Positions 1 through 8,583 of a stretch of 64,000 nucleotides of DNA are shown one piece after another. The notes below the pieces were generated by a model. It made no database searches. It saw only the letters and a list, made by a program, of their open reading frames with translations, and had not been told where the DNA came from. Position numbers and translations under genes: made by a program. Positions within the stretch are counted from its first letter, which is position 1. Each line of letters begins with the position of its first letter. The DNA comes from Nitrobacter sp. NHB1 (GTDB taxonomy: Bacteria > Pseudomonadota > Alphaproteobacteria > Rhizobiales > Xanthobacteraceae). The stretch covers positions 1 through 64,000 of the forward strand of contig NZ_JBAMDA010000001.1 of the NCBI RefSeq assembly GCF_036964665.1, written 5' to 3'.

Positions 1-79
1 CATTAAACAAGAACGCGCCGATGTCACGCGTCGCCGAGACAGCCTAGCGCATTAGCTGTCGTTCGATTCTGGGCGGACT

Positions 80-452
80 GCGCCATCAATATGCCAGGGT
101 TTGATTTGCGGTAGGCACAGCATTGGTTTCCGACACGATGGATCGCTCCACCAGTTGGCGCTCGGAGCGCACCGAGTAAAACGCTTGCAGCGGCATCGCC
201 CGCAGCAGCTTCTCTGGCGCGATCGACGGCCGCCCGATACCCGCGTAGAGCGCTGCGAAATCGTGCTCCATAATAGCGAGCATCGACGGATCGTGCGAAG
301 CGGATGATCCTTCCGAACCCGGGCTTCCAAATCCACGTTGCTGAACAACGATCCCGTTCTCTCGTCAGACCCTCGCAAATCCGCCTCCCTACAGCGGGTC
401 AATTGAATCACGATGGCATTCTGAAAACGAGAGACCTTTCAACAGCCTGCTA
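80..452 (-). pseudogene. IS5-family transposase N-terminal relic
   Basis: Remnant of a DDE transposase with the DUF772-type N-terminal domain. Reading leftward from about 411, the frame begins SDERTGSLFSNVDLEARV and DHPLRT; a one-base shift near 300 moves the reading into the frame carrying FAALYAGIGRPSIAPEKLL and QAFYSVRSERQLVER. Homology stops just after that motif, so the catalytic DDE domain is absent. The bases around 436-451 (ACCTTTCAACAGCCTGCTAG) resemble the outer end of a second relic at 26.7-27.05 kb and may be the element's terminus. Clearly non-functional; the exact IS name cannot be given by eye. Confidence 0.75.
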
Positions 453-1085
453 GAAGTCAGCATGAGCATGCCTGGCTCCACTTGGCTCATGACTGGTTTG
501 GCACATCTATATAAGCCGATATTTTTGGTTTTACGACGAAGATCGCGCACGGTTTTTTTGCAACAAATATGATTGATCCGTGATCCCTCCGATCCGCTTC
601 CCGCCGACCTTGCCGCGTGCATGCGATGATCCTGGCGCCGCGCGAGTTTCTGACGCTGGCGAAGAGGTGAGGTGACCGTCGGCCGCCTGGAAATCGAACG
701 GCTGCTGATGCTGGCCAAGGCACGGCGCAGCGCGAACAGTACGGGCAACCGCAACACGGTCTGCGCGTCCAAAATCCCGAAGTAGCGGACGACCATTGAG
801 CGGTTACAGCGGGCATTTCCAAAATATGATACTGTCTGAAGCGGATTGATCGTTGGCGGCCTTCAGCCGATTGATGCCTCCGGAGACGACTGAACGTGAT
901 GCCCCGAACGCCGGGCTGCCATCATGTTGTCGTTCTGATCAGCCCGGTTTCGTTTCCCGGCAATCGGCGTCGATCCCCGAGATGGGTCATATTCAAGGAT
1001 ATTGAAGCAGGATCTGCGTGATATTCTGACCCAGCTCTTTTTTCGTTAGCAGTCTCATATGGTCGCTTAGCCGGAGAACTTCCCA
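453..1085. other. no gene seen, degraded mobile DNA
   Basis: About 630 bases between the transposase relic and the terminase gene. Open frames here are short, overlap on both strands and match no family I recognise. The stretch is probably decayed insertion or prophage DNA. Confidence 0.5.
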
Positions 1086-2600
1086 TTAGTAGGTCACGTG
1101 CCAACGAACTTGCGGTGAGAAGATCCGCGCCAGCCCCTCGGCCAGTGCTCCGGGATCATATGACGAAACCTCGTCGGAGAGTGCCTGGCTGATGCTGTCG
1201 ACCTGATCGTCGTGCCGTGATTGAGGAAAAGAAAATAATTCCGCCTCCAGATCCGCTAGCCATGGAGCGGAGAGGGGCAAAAAGACCTTTCCGCTTTCAA
1301 ACTTTGCGGCCACGATCTGCGCCCTGGTGAGTTTATCGTTCACCGGCCGTACGCCTACGACGTTGTACGGCGTAAACCTCAGCTCTTGTATCAGGGCCGA
1401 ACCTGTGCCGGCATCCTCAATCAGGATCTTATCCGGCCGATGCTTTTGTGCCTGTTCCAATACAAACGCCTTGAGAAAAGGATATTCCAGTCGTCTGCGC
1501 GTAACGTCTGTCAACCAATAACAATGGTCATGGACCTGCCAAGTTGTTATAACTGAGTAGTCATTGAGAGGGCCTGCCTTCGTTGCGGTGTCGATGCTCT
1601 GAATGACCAGGGAACCGCGTGCTCGTGGCGGCAATATCTCGTAGCGTCTAGTCCAAGCCCGTTTGATCATATAGCCACCTGGAGGCACCGGCTCTTGTTG
1701 GTATTGAGCCTGCCAGGTATCGCTTCCGACTTCTTCGCGGCGCTTGTTAAGCTCCTCCAGCGATATGCGCTTCGCATGAAGCGGTTCACCCTCGCGACGC
1801 TCGTAAGTCAGATTTGGCCCAACCTGGATAGTCTCGTTGCATGTCGCGATCGCTGGCAACTTCAAGTAGAGCCAATCTTCCGACGATCGCAGAAGCGTCC
1901 CGGCGAGATCGTCCTGGTGCAGTCGCTGCATGACAAGGATGATGGCCGCGTTGCGAGGGTCGTCCAGCCGCGACAGGAATGTCTGGTAATACCAGTTGTT
2001 GACGCGCTCGCGCCGGACGTCTGACAATGCCTCGCCGGGCTTCAAAGGATCGTCAATGATCGCGATATCGCAGCCACGGCCGGTAATCGGACCGTCCACG
2101 GATGTCGCAATCCGGCAGCCGCCCGCGGTGGTCGTCACCTCGCTCTCGGTGTTCTTTGCAATATGAACGGTCGGAAAGACCTTTCGATATATGTCTGACT
2201 CGATGACTGTGCGGAAATCGTTGCCGTGCTTGATCGCGAGATCTGCCGCGTAGCTGGCGACAATGATCGATTTGGACGGGTCGTGCCCCAATATGAATGC
2301 CGGATATGCGACTGACGTGATGATCGATTTGAGATGTCGGGGCGGCACCGACACAATGAGGCGTTTTTGCTGACCGAGCCTGATCTGCTCCAGTTGATGC
2401 GCAATCGCCTTGATATGCCAGTTCATCAGCAGCTTTGTCGTCGGCTTCAAAATAAAAAAGCAAAGCTGAATAAACGTAACCAGATCGTCGCGTGCAGCCG
2501 CAACGAGGGCATCGACAACTGTGGGATCGGCGCTTAACGATCTTGCCCGAACCGGTCGCTTCGCACGGCGAATCGTCTGTCGAGGCTTTGGCTTTTTCAT
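1086..2600 (-). CDS. phage terminase large subunit (TerL)
   Basis: Packaging ATPase/nuclease of a tailed phage or prophage, 504 aa, a usual length. The ATPase half has a deviant Walker A (SVPPRHLKS, about residue 87) and a Walker B-like IAIIDDP, followed by the adaptor-like VMQRLHQDDLAG. The C-terminal nuclease half shows the acidic positions expected of an RNase H-like fold: QSIDTATKAG, ILIEDAGTG and HDDQVDSISQAL. It resembles the TIGR01630-type terminases. Its ATG overlaps the stop of the upstream DUF5681 gene (ATGA), indicating translational coupling. The reading frame is intact, but no portal, capsid or tail genes follow, so it is probably a stranded packaging module. Confidence 0.9.
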   Translation of the reverse strand: MKKPKPRQTIRRAKRPVRARSLSADPTVVDALVAAARDDLVTFIQLCFFILKPTTKLLMNWHIKAIAHQLEQIRLGQQKRLIVSVPPRHLKSIITSVAYPAFILGHDPSKSIIVASYAADLAIKHGNDFRTVIESDIYRKVFPTVHIAKNTESEVTTTAGGCRIATSVDGPITGRGCDIAIIDDPLKPGEALSDVRRERVNNWYYQTFLSRLDDPRNAAIILVMQRLHQDDLAGTLLRSSEDWLYLKLPAIATCNETIQVGPNLTYERREGEPLHAKRISLEELNKRREEVGSDTWQAQYQQEPVPPGGYMIKRAWTRRYEILPPRARGSLVIQSIDTATKAGPLNDYSVITTWQVHDHCYWLTDVTRRRLEYPFLKAFVLEQAQKHRPDKILIEDAGTGSALIQELRFTPYNVVGVRPVNDKLTRAQIVAAKFESGKVFLPLSAPWLADLEAELFSFPQSRHDDQVDSISQALSDEVSSYDPGALAEGLARIFSPQVRWHVTY

Positions 2601-2983
2601 TCCGTGAACCCCTTTCGTTTGAAATACTCGGCCAGGATGGCCCGATCTTGCTCGGGCGTGGTGATACGATCAGCCAGCGATTCATCGGGGCCACTACCTA
2701 CGCCTGCAACTGCGATCAGGAAGCTGAATGCCTTGGCATCCCCGGTCATCGCTTTGTCGCCGAGCCTGCGCGAGGCGATTTCTGCAACGGTCATCGATTT
2801 CTTTCGGCCGTTGACGGTGACCACAACCTTCCGGCTGAGCTCTGCCTTTGCCAGGCTTTGAGCGTTTTTCGACCCCTTGGGTCGGCCCTTCGGATTTCCG
2901 CTCCTGCCTGCCTTGAAGCGCGTCGCGACAGGGGAGCGTCCCTTGCCCACGGTATATTTTCCGGTTCGATGACGATTAGCCAT
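2597..2983 (-). CDS. DUF5681 protein, possible small terminase partner
   Basis: A 128-aa basic protein. Its N-terminus carries the DUF5681 signature: KAGRSGNPKGRPKGSKN at about residues 23-39. DUF5681 proteins commonly sit directly upstream of large terminases, and a DNA-recognition role like that of TerS is inferred, not shown. I start it at the ATG at 2983 (MANRHRTGKY) because the longer frame upstream only shadows the methyltransferase gene. It overlaps the methyltransferase stop by 8 bases and the terminase start by 4, so the three genes form one compact minus-strand operon. Confidence 0.8.
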   Translation of the reverse strand: MANRHRTGKYTVGKGRSPVATRFKAGRSGNPKGRPKGSKNAQSLAKAELSRKVVVTVNGRKKSMTVAEIASRRLGDKAMTGDAKAFSFLIAVAGVGSGPDESLADRITTPEQDRAILAEYFKRKGFTE

Positions 2984-4387
2984 GGCTGGCCCCCCGACGC
3001 GAAGATCGGGTCTTTTGGGCAGGCTGTGTGACGGTGGAATTGCGTTCTGCCTCGACTTCCTCGAACGTTTGGCCACTCGATTCCAGAATGGCGTCGCGAT
3101 GGGTAAAGGCTTGCCAGCGGCGGATCGAAACGTCGGCGTATTCGGGATCGATTTCGAGACCATAGACGTGTCGGCCGACCATTTCGCCGGCCAGGAGGGT
3201 CGAGCCTGAACCCATGAATGGGTCGAGAACGACGGATTGAGGTTTTGAGCAGTCGAGCATGGCGTCGGCAATCATGCGGACCGGCTTCACCGTCGGATGC
3301 ATTGCCAGTTCGTCGTCACGGCCGGATTTAAAGGCATTAAGTCCGGTATATTCCCAGATATTGGTTCGGGAGCGTCCGTATTGGCCTAGCTCAAACGTGT
3401 TGATGTGCGGTCCCTGGCCTACCTTGAAGGCGCATATCAGTTCGTGGCGCGAGCGATAGAACGTGCCCATTCCGCCGTTCGATTTGACCCAAACGCAGAT
3501 GTTCTTAAGCTCGGAAAATACATCAGCCCCTGCGTCAAGCATGATCCGAAGGTGGGCCCAATCAATGCATGAGAAAACGATGCTGCCGTCGAGGCTCACG
3601 TCGGCGATAAGCCCGAATACGGTTTGAAGAAACCGCAAGAATTCGACGTCTGACAATTCACCGACGCGATCGCGAATTCTCGATGTTTTCTGCGTCCGAG
3701 CCCGCGCGCGTGTTTACGGATCGAGACGTTGTAAGGGGGATCGGTGAACGTCATGGTGGCGCGCCGGCCCGCCATCAGCGTGACATAGCTCGTTGGCTGC
3801 AGCGCATCGGCGCAGTAGAGCCGGCCTCTATGGCAAAGCCAGAGGTCGCCTGGTCGAGTCACAGGGCGTCCAGGCGCCGGTAGCTCGGGTTCTACCGGAT
3901 CGGGAGACGGGTCTCCTCGATCAGACATGATCTGATCAAAGTCATTGATGCTGAATCCGGTCGCCTCGAGTTCAATTCCAGCTTCTGGCAGGGCAATCGC
4001 GAGTTCGCCAAGCTCAATGGCAAGAAGCTCTTGGTCCCATCCGGCATCTTCGCCAAGGCGATTGGCGGCCAGGACATAGGCTCGCTTCTCGATCTCATTC
4101 ATATGGCTGATCTGGATGGCGGGAATTGTGTCCAGTCCAAGTTCGCCGGCAACCTCGCAGCGCAAGATTCCGGCTAAAACATTGTTATTTTCGTCGATAA
4201 CGACCGGATCAATAAATCCGACTGTCCGCAGAATGGCAGCCAGCTTTCGCCGCGAGGCTCGGTTGTGAGTTCTCAGCTTGCGGGCCGGTAGCTTTAGATC
4301 GCTTAGAGCTACCTGATTTATCGCTGGATGTTGAAAAGGGAGGATGTCGGCTGCCGATCGAGCAATGATCTTTTTTCTTTTCCGCAT
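2976..4387 (-). pseudogene. ParB-domain DNA methyltransferase, one frameshift
   Basis: Phage-type fusion of an N-terminal ParB-like domain (DPVVIDENNNVLAGILR, about residues 60-76) with a beta-class amino-methyltransferase. The catalytic motif IV TDPPYN comes before motif I LDPFMGSGSTLLAGE, the beta-class order, suggesting N6-adenine or N4-cytosine methylation. The ATG at 4387 opens a frame that loses homology after HREFAIAS near 3662; the rest (LSDVEFLRFLQTVFGLIAD) continues in another frame to 2976. Restoring one C to the CC at 3661-3662 (plus strand) rejoins both halves as S-G-E-L-S-D-V. This is either a real inactivating deletion or a sequencing error. Close phage relatives carry such genes beside terminases, probably for genome protection. 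Confidence 0.85.
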
Positions 4388-4553
4388 GGCTCTTTGCTCC
4401 GCTAAACGCGGACCAATTACTAAGGGGTGGGTAAGCTGTTAGGCTACGGAACTCTGGCTGAGTTCCGTAAAGTCAGCCACTCACAAACCGGCATATCGCA
4501 AGGTTGCTGATTGGAGAGGGCGAAGATACGCAGCTGATGCCCTTTCAGGCTCG

Positions 4554-5291
4554 CTATTGTATGGATTCGTTGTTTGGTAGCGAGGAACGCCGACCATAAC
4601 CTTGTTCTCGAGCGGGTCTCATTCCCGACTCTCTCAGGGTGCGGGTAATCGCCTGTCTCAGGCTACGTCGGCCCTGCCATTTTCTGAAAGCGGTGCGGCC
4701 TTCGGCTGTCAGAATATCGTTCCGCTCCCACACGTCTTGCAGACGGTCTTCCAAGCGATTGAGCAGGTTCTTGAGTCGCTGAATCTTGACCGTTGAAACT
4801 CTCGCAAAATCAAGAACTGCCAGTGGTAGAATGCCGGGCGCAAACTCACGGAATACCTCGTAGGGGAGCCCCTCGAGAGCCAGCTCTACGACGTAGCTGT
4901 CAAATTCCGACCAGTGGTAGGTGGGGCTTGCTTTCAGAAGACGAAGATTGCTGACCAATAGCCCATCCGGAAAACCCTCTTGCTGGGCCAGTTTCACAGA
5001 TCCGTCAGGAAAGATCTGAGCACCATCGAGCGCCCAAATTTCCGTTCGAGCCATGGGAGTGCCGTCGATCAACGACGCCTGAAAATCCTTGAACGAAACC
5101 AGAGGTATCGCGAACACCTCATCGCCATGCTTCATTGAAGCGGCTGCGAATGGCACCGGTCGGCGATCGGGGGCGCGGTAGGCTCCGACGGATAGGACGA
5201 TCTCAGCATCCTCGGACGCGACACCGCGTCGCCTAAATTCAGCAAGGACGCCCTCTATGGATTCCGCCCTGGAATCTAACAGCAAAGGCAT
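4554..5291 (-). CDS. unrecognised 245-aa protein in prophage remnant
   Basis: I do not recognise this protein. It is soluble, with no signal peptide or membrane segment, and about one third into the sequence has a mixed alpha/beta stretch (MARTEIWALDGAQIFPDGS). The C-terminal 80 residues are rich in Arg, Leu and Glu (IQRLKNLLNRLEDRLQDVWERN) and probably form long helices. A purine-rich GAGAGA lies about 10 bases before the ATG at 5291. It shares strand with the terminase/methyltransferase cluster, 166 bases upstream of it, so it is probably prophage cargo. Codon use looks like a real gene, but the function is unknown. Confidence 0.6.
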   Translation of the reverse strand: MPLLLDSRAESIEGVLAEFRRRGVASEDAEIVLSVGAYRAPDRRPVPFAAASMKHGDEVFAIPLVSFKDFQASLIDGTPMARTEIWALDGAQIFPDGSVKLAQQEGFPDGLLVSNLRLLKASPTYHWSEFDSYVVELALEGLPYEVFREFAPGILPLAVLDFARVSTVKIQRLKNLLNRLEDRLQDVWERNDILTAEGRTAFRKWQGRRSLRQAITRTLRESGMRPAREQGYGRRSSLPNNESIQ

Positions 5292-5833
5292 TTTGCGTGG
5301 TCTCTCTCATAAGAGATCATTTTGATTTGTTGGTCCTAATCTAAGCAGATGACCTTCCCTGATACCATCAAAGTTTTTCCTGATAAGCTCACTAGGGAAA
5401 ACTCCCCAAAAGTGCTGAAAAACCCGGTGTTGAGGACCCGCCCCAAGCCGCTCCGTAGCAAGAAACGCCGTTTTCCCTGTATTTTTCCCTGTTAACAGGG
5501 AAATCGCAGCGGAGACCGGTTCGCATCTGACTGCGTCCGCCACCACTCAGTCTACTATTTCTCGCATTTCCAGGGGCCGATGAAAAGGGCCCGCCGTTGG
5601 CGGGCTTTTCTGACGCTGGTTTTGTGAGTGGCTGTCTCCGTTCGTGGATGTGCCCCTTCTTCGGCCTCCGTCTCCGGTCCAAGAATTCCCGTTCCTGGCA
5701 GGGTTCCAGTCAGCTCAGAGCCGCTCCCGCGTCAGACAGATCTGGTCTGGTTCCGGGATCTGCCCAGCTTCCGGGATGCGAAGGATCTGTCCTGCCGGCG
5801 AGAGTGCCGATTTTTGGAGCGAGTGGAGCAAGG
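5292..5833. other. intergenic, no gene supported
   Basis: About 540 bases. Contains a Rho-independent terminator-like hairpin (5583-5609) and one arm of a 41-bp inverted repeat (5739-5779). Short frames on both strands, including a 79-aa minus-strand frame at 5307-5546, show no recognisable domain. Confidence 0.5.
5583..5609 (+). terminator. Rho-independent terminator-like hairpin
   Basis: A 7-bp GC stem (GCCCGCC/GGCGGGC) with a 3-base loop, preceded by AAAA and followed by TTTT. No plus-strand gene is visible immediately upstream, so it probably served a gene lost when the mobile elements inserted. Confidence 0.6.
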
Positions 5834-6270
5834 GTAAGCGGTGTTTTCAGGCCACTTCCCTGGTATCCAGCGCAGCGGTATAGGCCCAAGGCAGCAGGTC
5901 GTCGATCTGGCTGTTGGGATGGCCGTTGACGATCCTAGTGATGACGTCGGCCAGATAGTTATGCGGTTCGATGCTGCAAAGCTTGCAGGTCTCGATCAGC
6001 GAGGCGATGACGGCCCAGTGCTCGCCGCCGCCGTCGGAGCCGGCGAACAACGCGTTCTTGCGGTTGAGCGCAATCGGCCGGATTGAGCGTTCGACGACGT
6101 TGCTGTCGATCTCGATGCGGCCGTCATCGAGGTATCGCGTGAGCCCCTCCCAGCGCGACAGCGCGTAGCGGATCGCCTCGGCGAGTTTGGTCTTCTGGCT
6201 GATCAGGTCGAGCTTGGCACGCAACCTTTGCATCCCGGAAGCTGGGCAGATCCCGGAACCAGACCAGATC
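5739..6270. repeat. 41-bp perfect inverted repeat pair
   Basis: The 41 bases at 5739-5779 recur exactly, reverse-complemented, at 6230-6270. One arm lies outside the IS66 relic; the other lies inside it, exactly at an internal deletion joint of the transposase gene. Each arm also contains a short internal direct repeat (TTCCGGGAT twice). Confidence 0.85.
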
Positions 6271-6442
6271 CTGCCGGGCGTAGATCTGGGATTGGCGGTA
6301 GAGCGGCAAGTGATCGGCGTATTTGGCGACGAGGACCTGCGCCACTGTCGCTTCGGTCGGCAATCCGCCCTCGATCAGCCGTGCCGGCGCCGGAGCCTGC
6401 ACCACCACCTCTTCGCAGGCCCGACAGGCATACTTCGGCGAT
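5834..6442 (-). pseudogene. IS66-family transposase relic (TnpC)
   Basis: Two pieces of an IS66 TnpC transposase are joined with the centre deleted. The upstream piece (about 6442 to 6271) reads PKYACRACEEVVVQAPAPA and VSKYADHLPLYRQ-like sequence up to QIYARQ. The downstream piece (6233 to 5847) reads RLRAKLDLISQKTKLAEAIRY through RSIRPIALNRKNALFAGSD to the C-terminus. Between them is a 41-bp insert in another frame. The plus-strand GTAAGC at 5834 fits the terminal bases of IS66 elements and probably marks the element's right end. TnpA, TnpB and the other end are missing, so the element is dead. Confidence 0.85.
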
Positions 6443-6811
6443 TATGCGGGACTTGACTGGTTACTTCTGACGGAAGAATGATCCTCTCCAAGTGGGTAAG
6501 TATTGCTGACATTTGCAGGCTGTTGCGGATTTCGCAACAGACGTCAAATCGCTTGCGCAGGCGCCTTGCCCCGTCCGGATTTCTGTCTCATCTTCGCTCC
6601 TTGCGGCTACGATGAACCAGAAATCTTCCCTTCGGAAAGTCCCTCAATTTGTCTCAGGGGTGCTGACGGGAAACACGCAGTCTCGACCATAATTGGCAAG
6701 GGGGCGCAGAATTGCCAGGGATTTGTCAGGCCACCCAGGCGCGGCCGGGCTTCCACTTGCCGCCCACATGGACTAAGAGACCGCAACACTTCTTTCCCTC
6801 AAAATGACCTC
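6443..6811. other. intergenic upstream of ABC-F gene
   Basis: About 370 bases. The only structure I see is an 8-bp hairpin with a 5-base loop at 6520-6540 (CTGTTGCG/CGCAACAG), without a T-run. The frame running into the ABC-F gene from 6503 has no domain content and is not taken as coding. Confidence 0.45.
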
Positions 6812-8434
6812 ATGATCCGTCTCGACAACGTCAGCAAGCAAGCTGGCCACCAGATCCTTTTCATCGAAGCCTCCGCAGCGCTCAACAAGGGTGAGAAAAT
6901 CGGCCTCGTCGGTCCAAACGGGGCCGGCAAGACCACGCTGTTCCGGATGATCACAGGCCAGGAACTGCCCGACGAAGGGCAGGTCTCGATCGATCGCGGC
7001 ATCACCATCGGCTATTTCAGCCAGGACGTCGGCGAGATGTCCGGCCGCAGTGCCGTGGCGGAGGTGATGGAAGGAGCGGGGCCCGTCAGCGTGATCGCCG
7101 CCGAGCTCCGCGAACTCGAGACCGCGATGGCCGCCCCGGATCGCGCCGACGAGATGGAGGAGATCATCGCGCGCTACGGCGAGGTGCAGCATCGTTTCGA
7201 GGAGCTCGACGGCTATGCGCTCGATGGCCGGGCGCGCGAGGCGCTGTCAGGCCTCGGGTTCAGCCAGGAGATGATGGAGGGTGACGTCGGCGCGCTCTCT
7301 GGAGGCTGGAAAATGCGCGTGGCGCTGGCGCGTATCCTCCTGATGCGTCCCGATGTCATGCTGCTGGACGAGCCGAGCAACCATCTCGATCTCGAAAGCC
7401 TGATCTGGCTCGAACAGTTCCTCAGAGATTATGACGGCACGCTGTTGATGACCTCGCACGATCGCGAGTTCATCAACCGCGTAATCGCCAAGATCATCGA
7501 GATCGACTCTGGCTCGCTGACCACCTATTCCGGCAACTATGAGTTCTATGAGCAGCAGCGTGCGCTGAGCGAGAAGCAGCAGCAGGCCCAGTTCGAGCGC
7601 CAGCAGGCGATGCTCGCCAAGGAGATCAAGTTCATCGAGCGCTTCAAGGCGCGTGCCTCGCATGCGGCGCAGGTCCAGAGCCGGGTGAAAAAGCTCGACA
7701 AGATCGAGCGGGTGGAGCCGCCCCGGCGCCGCCAGACGGTCGCATTCGACTTTCCGCCGGCGCCGCGCTCCGGCGAGGATGTTGTCGCCTTGAAGAACGT
7801 CCACAAGGGGTATGGCAGCAAGCGGATCTATGGCGGGTTTGATTTCATGATCCGCCGGCGCGAGCGCTGGTGCGTGATGGGCATCAACGGCGCCGGCAAG
7901 TCGACGCTGCTCAAACTGGTGGCCGGTGCGAGCGAGCCCGACGCCGGCACGGTGGCGGTCGGGGGCAGCGTCAAGATGGGCTATTTTGCCCAACACGCCA
8001 TGGATCTGCTTGACGGCGACCGCACGGTGTTCCAGTCGCTGGAAGATGCATTTCCGACCGCGGGGCAGGGCAGCCTGCGCGCACTCGCCGGCTGCTTTGG
8101 CTTTTCCGGCGACGACGTTGAGAAGCGGTGCCGGGTGTTGTCGGGTGGAGAGAAGGCGCGGCTGGGGATGGCGAAGATGCTGTTCGATCCGCCGAATTTC
8201 CTGGTGCTGGACGAGCCGACCAACCATCTCGATCTTGCGACCAAGGAGATGCTGATCACGGCACTGTCGGATTTCGAGGGCACCATGCTGTTCGTCTCGC
8301 ACGACCGAAATTTCCTCAGCGTCCTCTCCAATCGCGTGCTGGAGCTGACGCCGGAGGGCATCCACCAGTATGGCGGCGGCTACACCGAATACGTCGCACG
8401 CACCGGCCAGGAAGCGCCGGGGCTGCGCAGCTAA
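6812..8434 (+). CDS. ABC-F family ATPase (Uup/EttA type)
   Basis: Soluble twin-ATPase of the ABC-F family, 540 aa; members act on the ribosome rather than in transport. The first nucleotide-binding domain has GPNGAGKTT, an LSGG signature and LLDEPSNHLDLESL. The second has GINGAGKST, LSGGEKARLG and LDEPTNHLDL. Between them is the charged, Gln-rich coiled linker (EQQRALSEKQQQAQFERQQ) that defines ABC-F proteins, and there is no membrane segment. I start at the ATG at 6812 (MIRLDNVSKQ), where homology begins; the frame is open about 100 codons further upstream but that part is not protein-like. Substrate state (stalled or initiating ribosomes) cannot be told from sequence. Confidence 0.92.
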   Translation: MIRLDNVSKQAGHQILFIEASAALNKGEKIGLVGPNGAGKTTLFRMITGQELPDEGQVSIDRGITIGYFSQDVGEMSGRSAVAEVMEGAGPVSVIAAELRELETAMAAPDRADEMEEIIARYGEVQHRFEELDGYALDGRAREALSGLGFSQEMMEGDVGALSGGWKMRVALARILLMRPDVMLLDEPSNHLDLESLIWLEQFLRDYDGTLLMTSHDREFINRVIAKIIEIDSGSLTTYSGNYEFYEQQRALSEKQQQAQFERQQAMLAKEIKFIERFKARASHAAQVQSRVKKLDKIERVEPPRRRQTVAFDFPPAPRSGEDVVALKNVHKGYGSKRIYGGFDFMIRRRERWCVMGINGAGKSTLLKLVAGASEPDAGTVAVGGSVKMGYFAQHAMDLLDGDRTVFQSLEDAFPTAGQGSLRALAGCFGFSGDDVEKRCRVLSGGEKARLGMAKMLFDPPNFLVLDEPTNHLDLATKEMLITALSDFEGTMLFVSHDRNFLSVLSNRVLELTPEGIHQYGGGYTEYVARTGQEAPGLRS

Positions 8435-8583
8435 CACCGCGGCACGATCGCAATCCTTGCGCAAGTGCGGGACATCTTCATTCCCGACCTGCATATCGAC
8501 ACGATTGCTGTGAAAGGGCATAACGTCCGTTGTGACCCGTCAAACCGCCATTGCTTTTCGTGGCCGAGGAACGACTTTAAGCC

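Noticed and set aside
5510-5550. A tRNA 3' end or phage attachment site (TTCGCATC...GTCCGCCACCA)
   Set aside because: The bases around TTCGCAT do not form a T-stem, no 5' acceptor strand is found and no second copy is seen in the window.
7247-8521. A 424-codon minus-strand open frame
   Set aside because: Antisense to the ABC-F gene; low-complexity composition typical of shadow frames.
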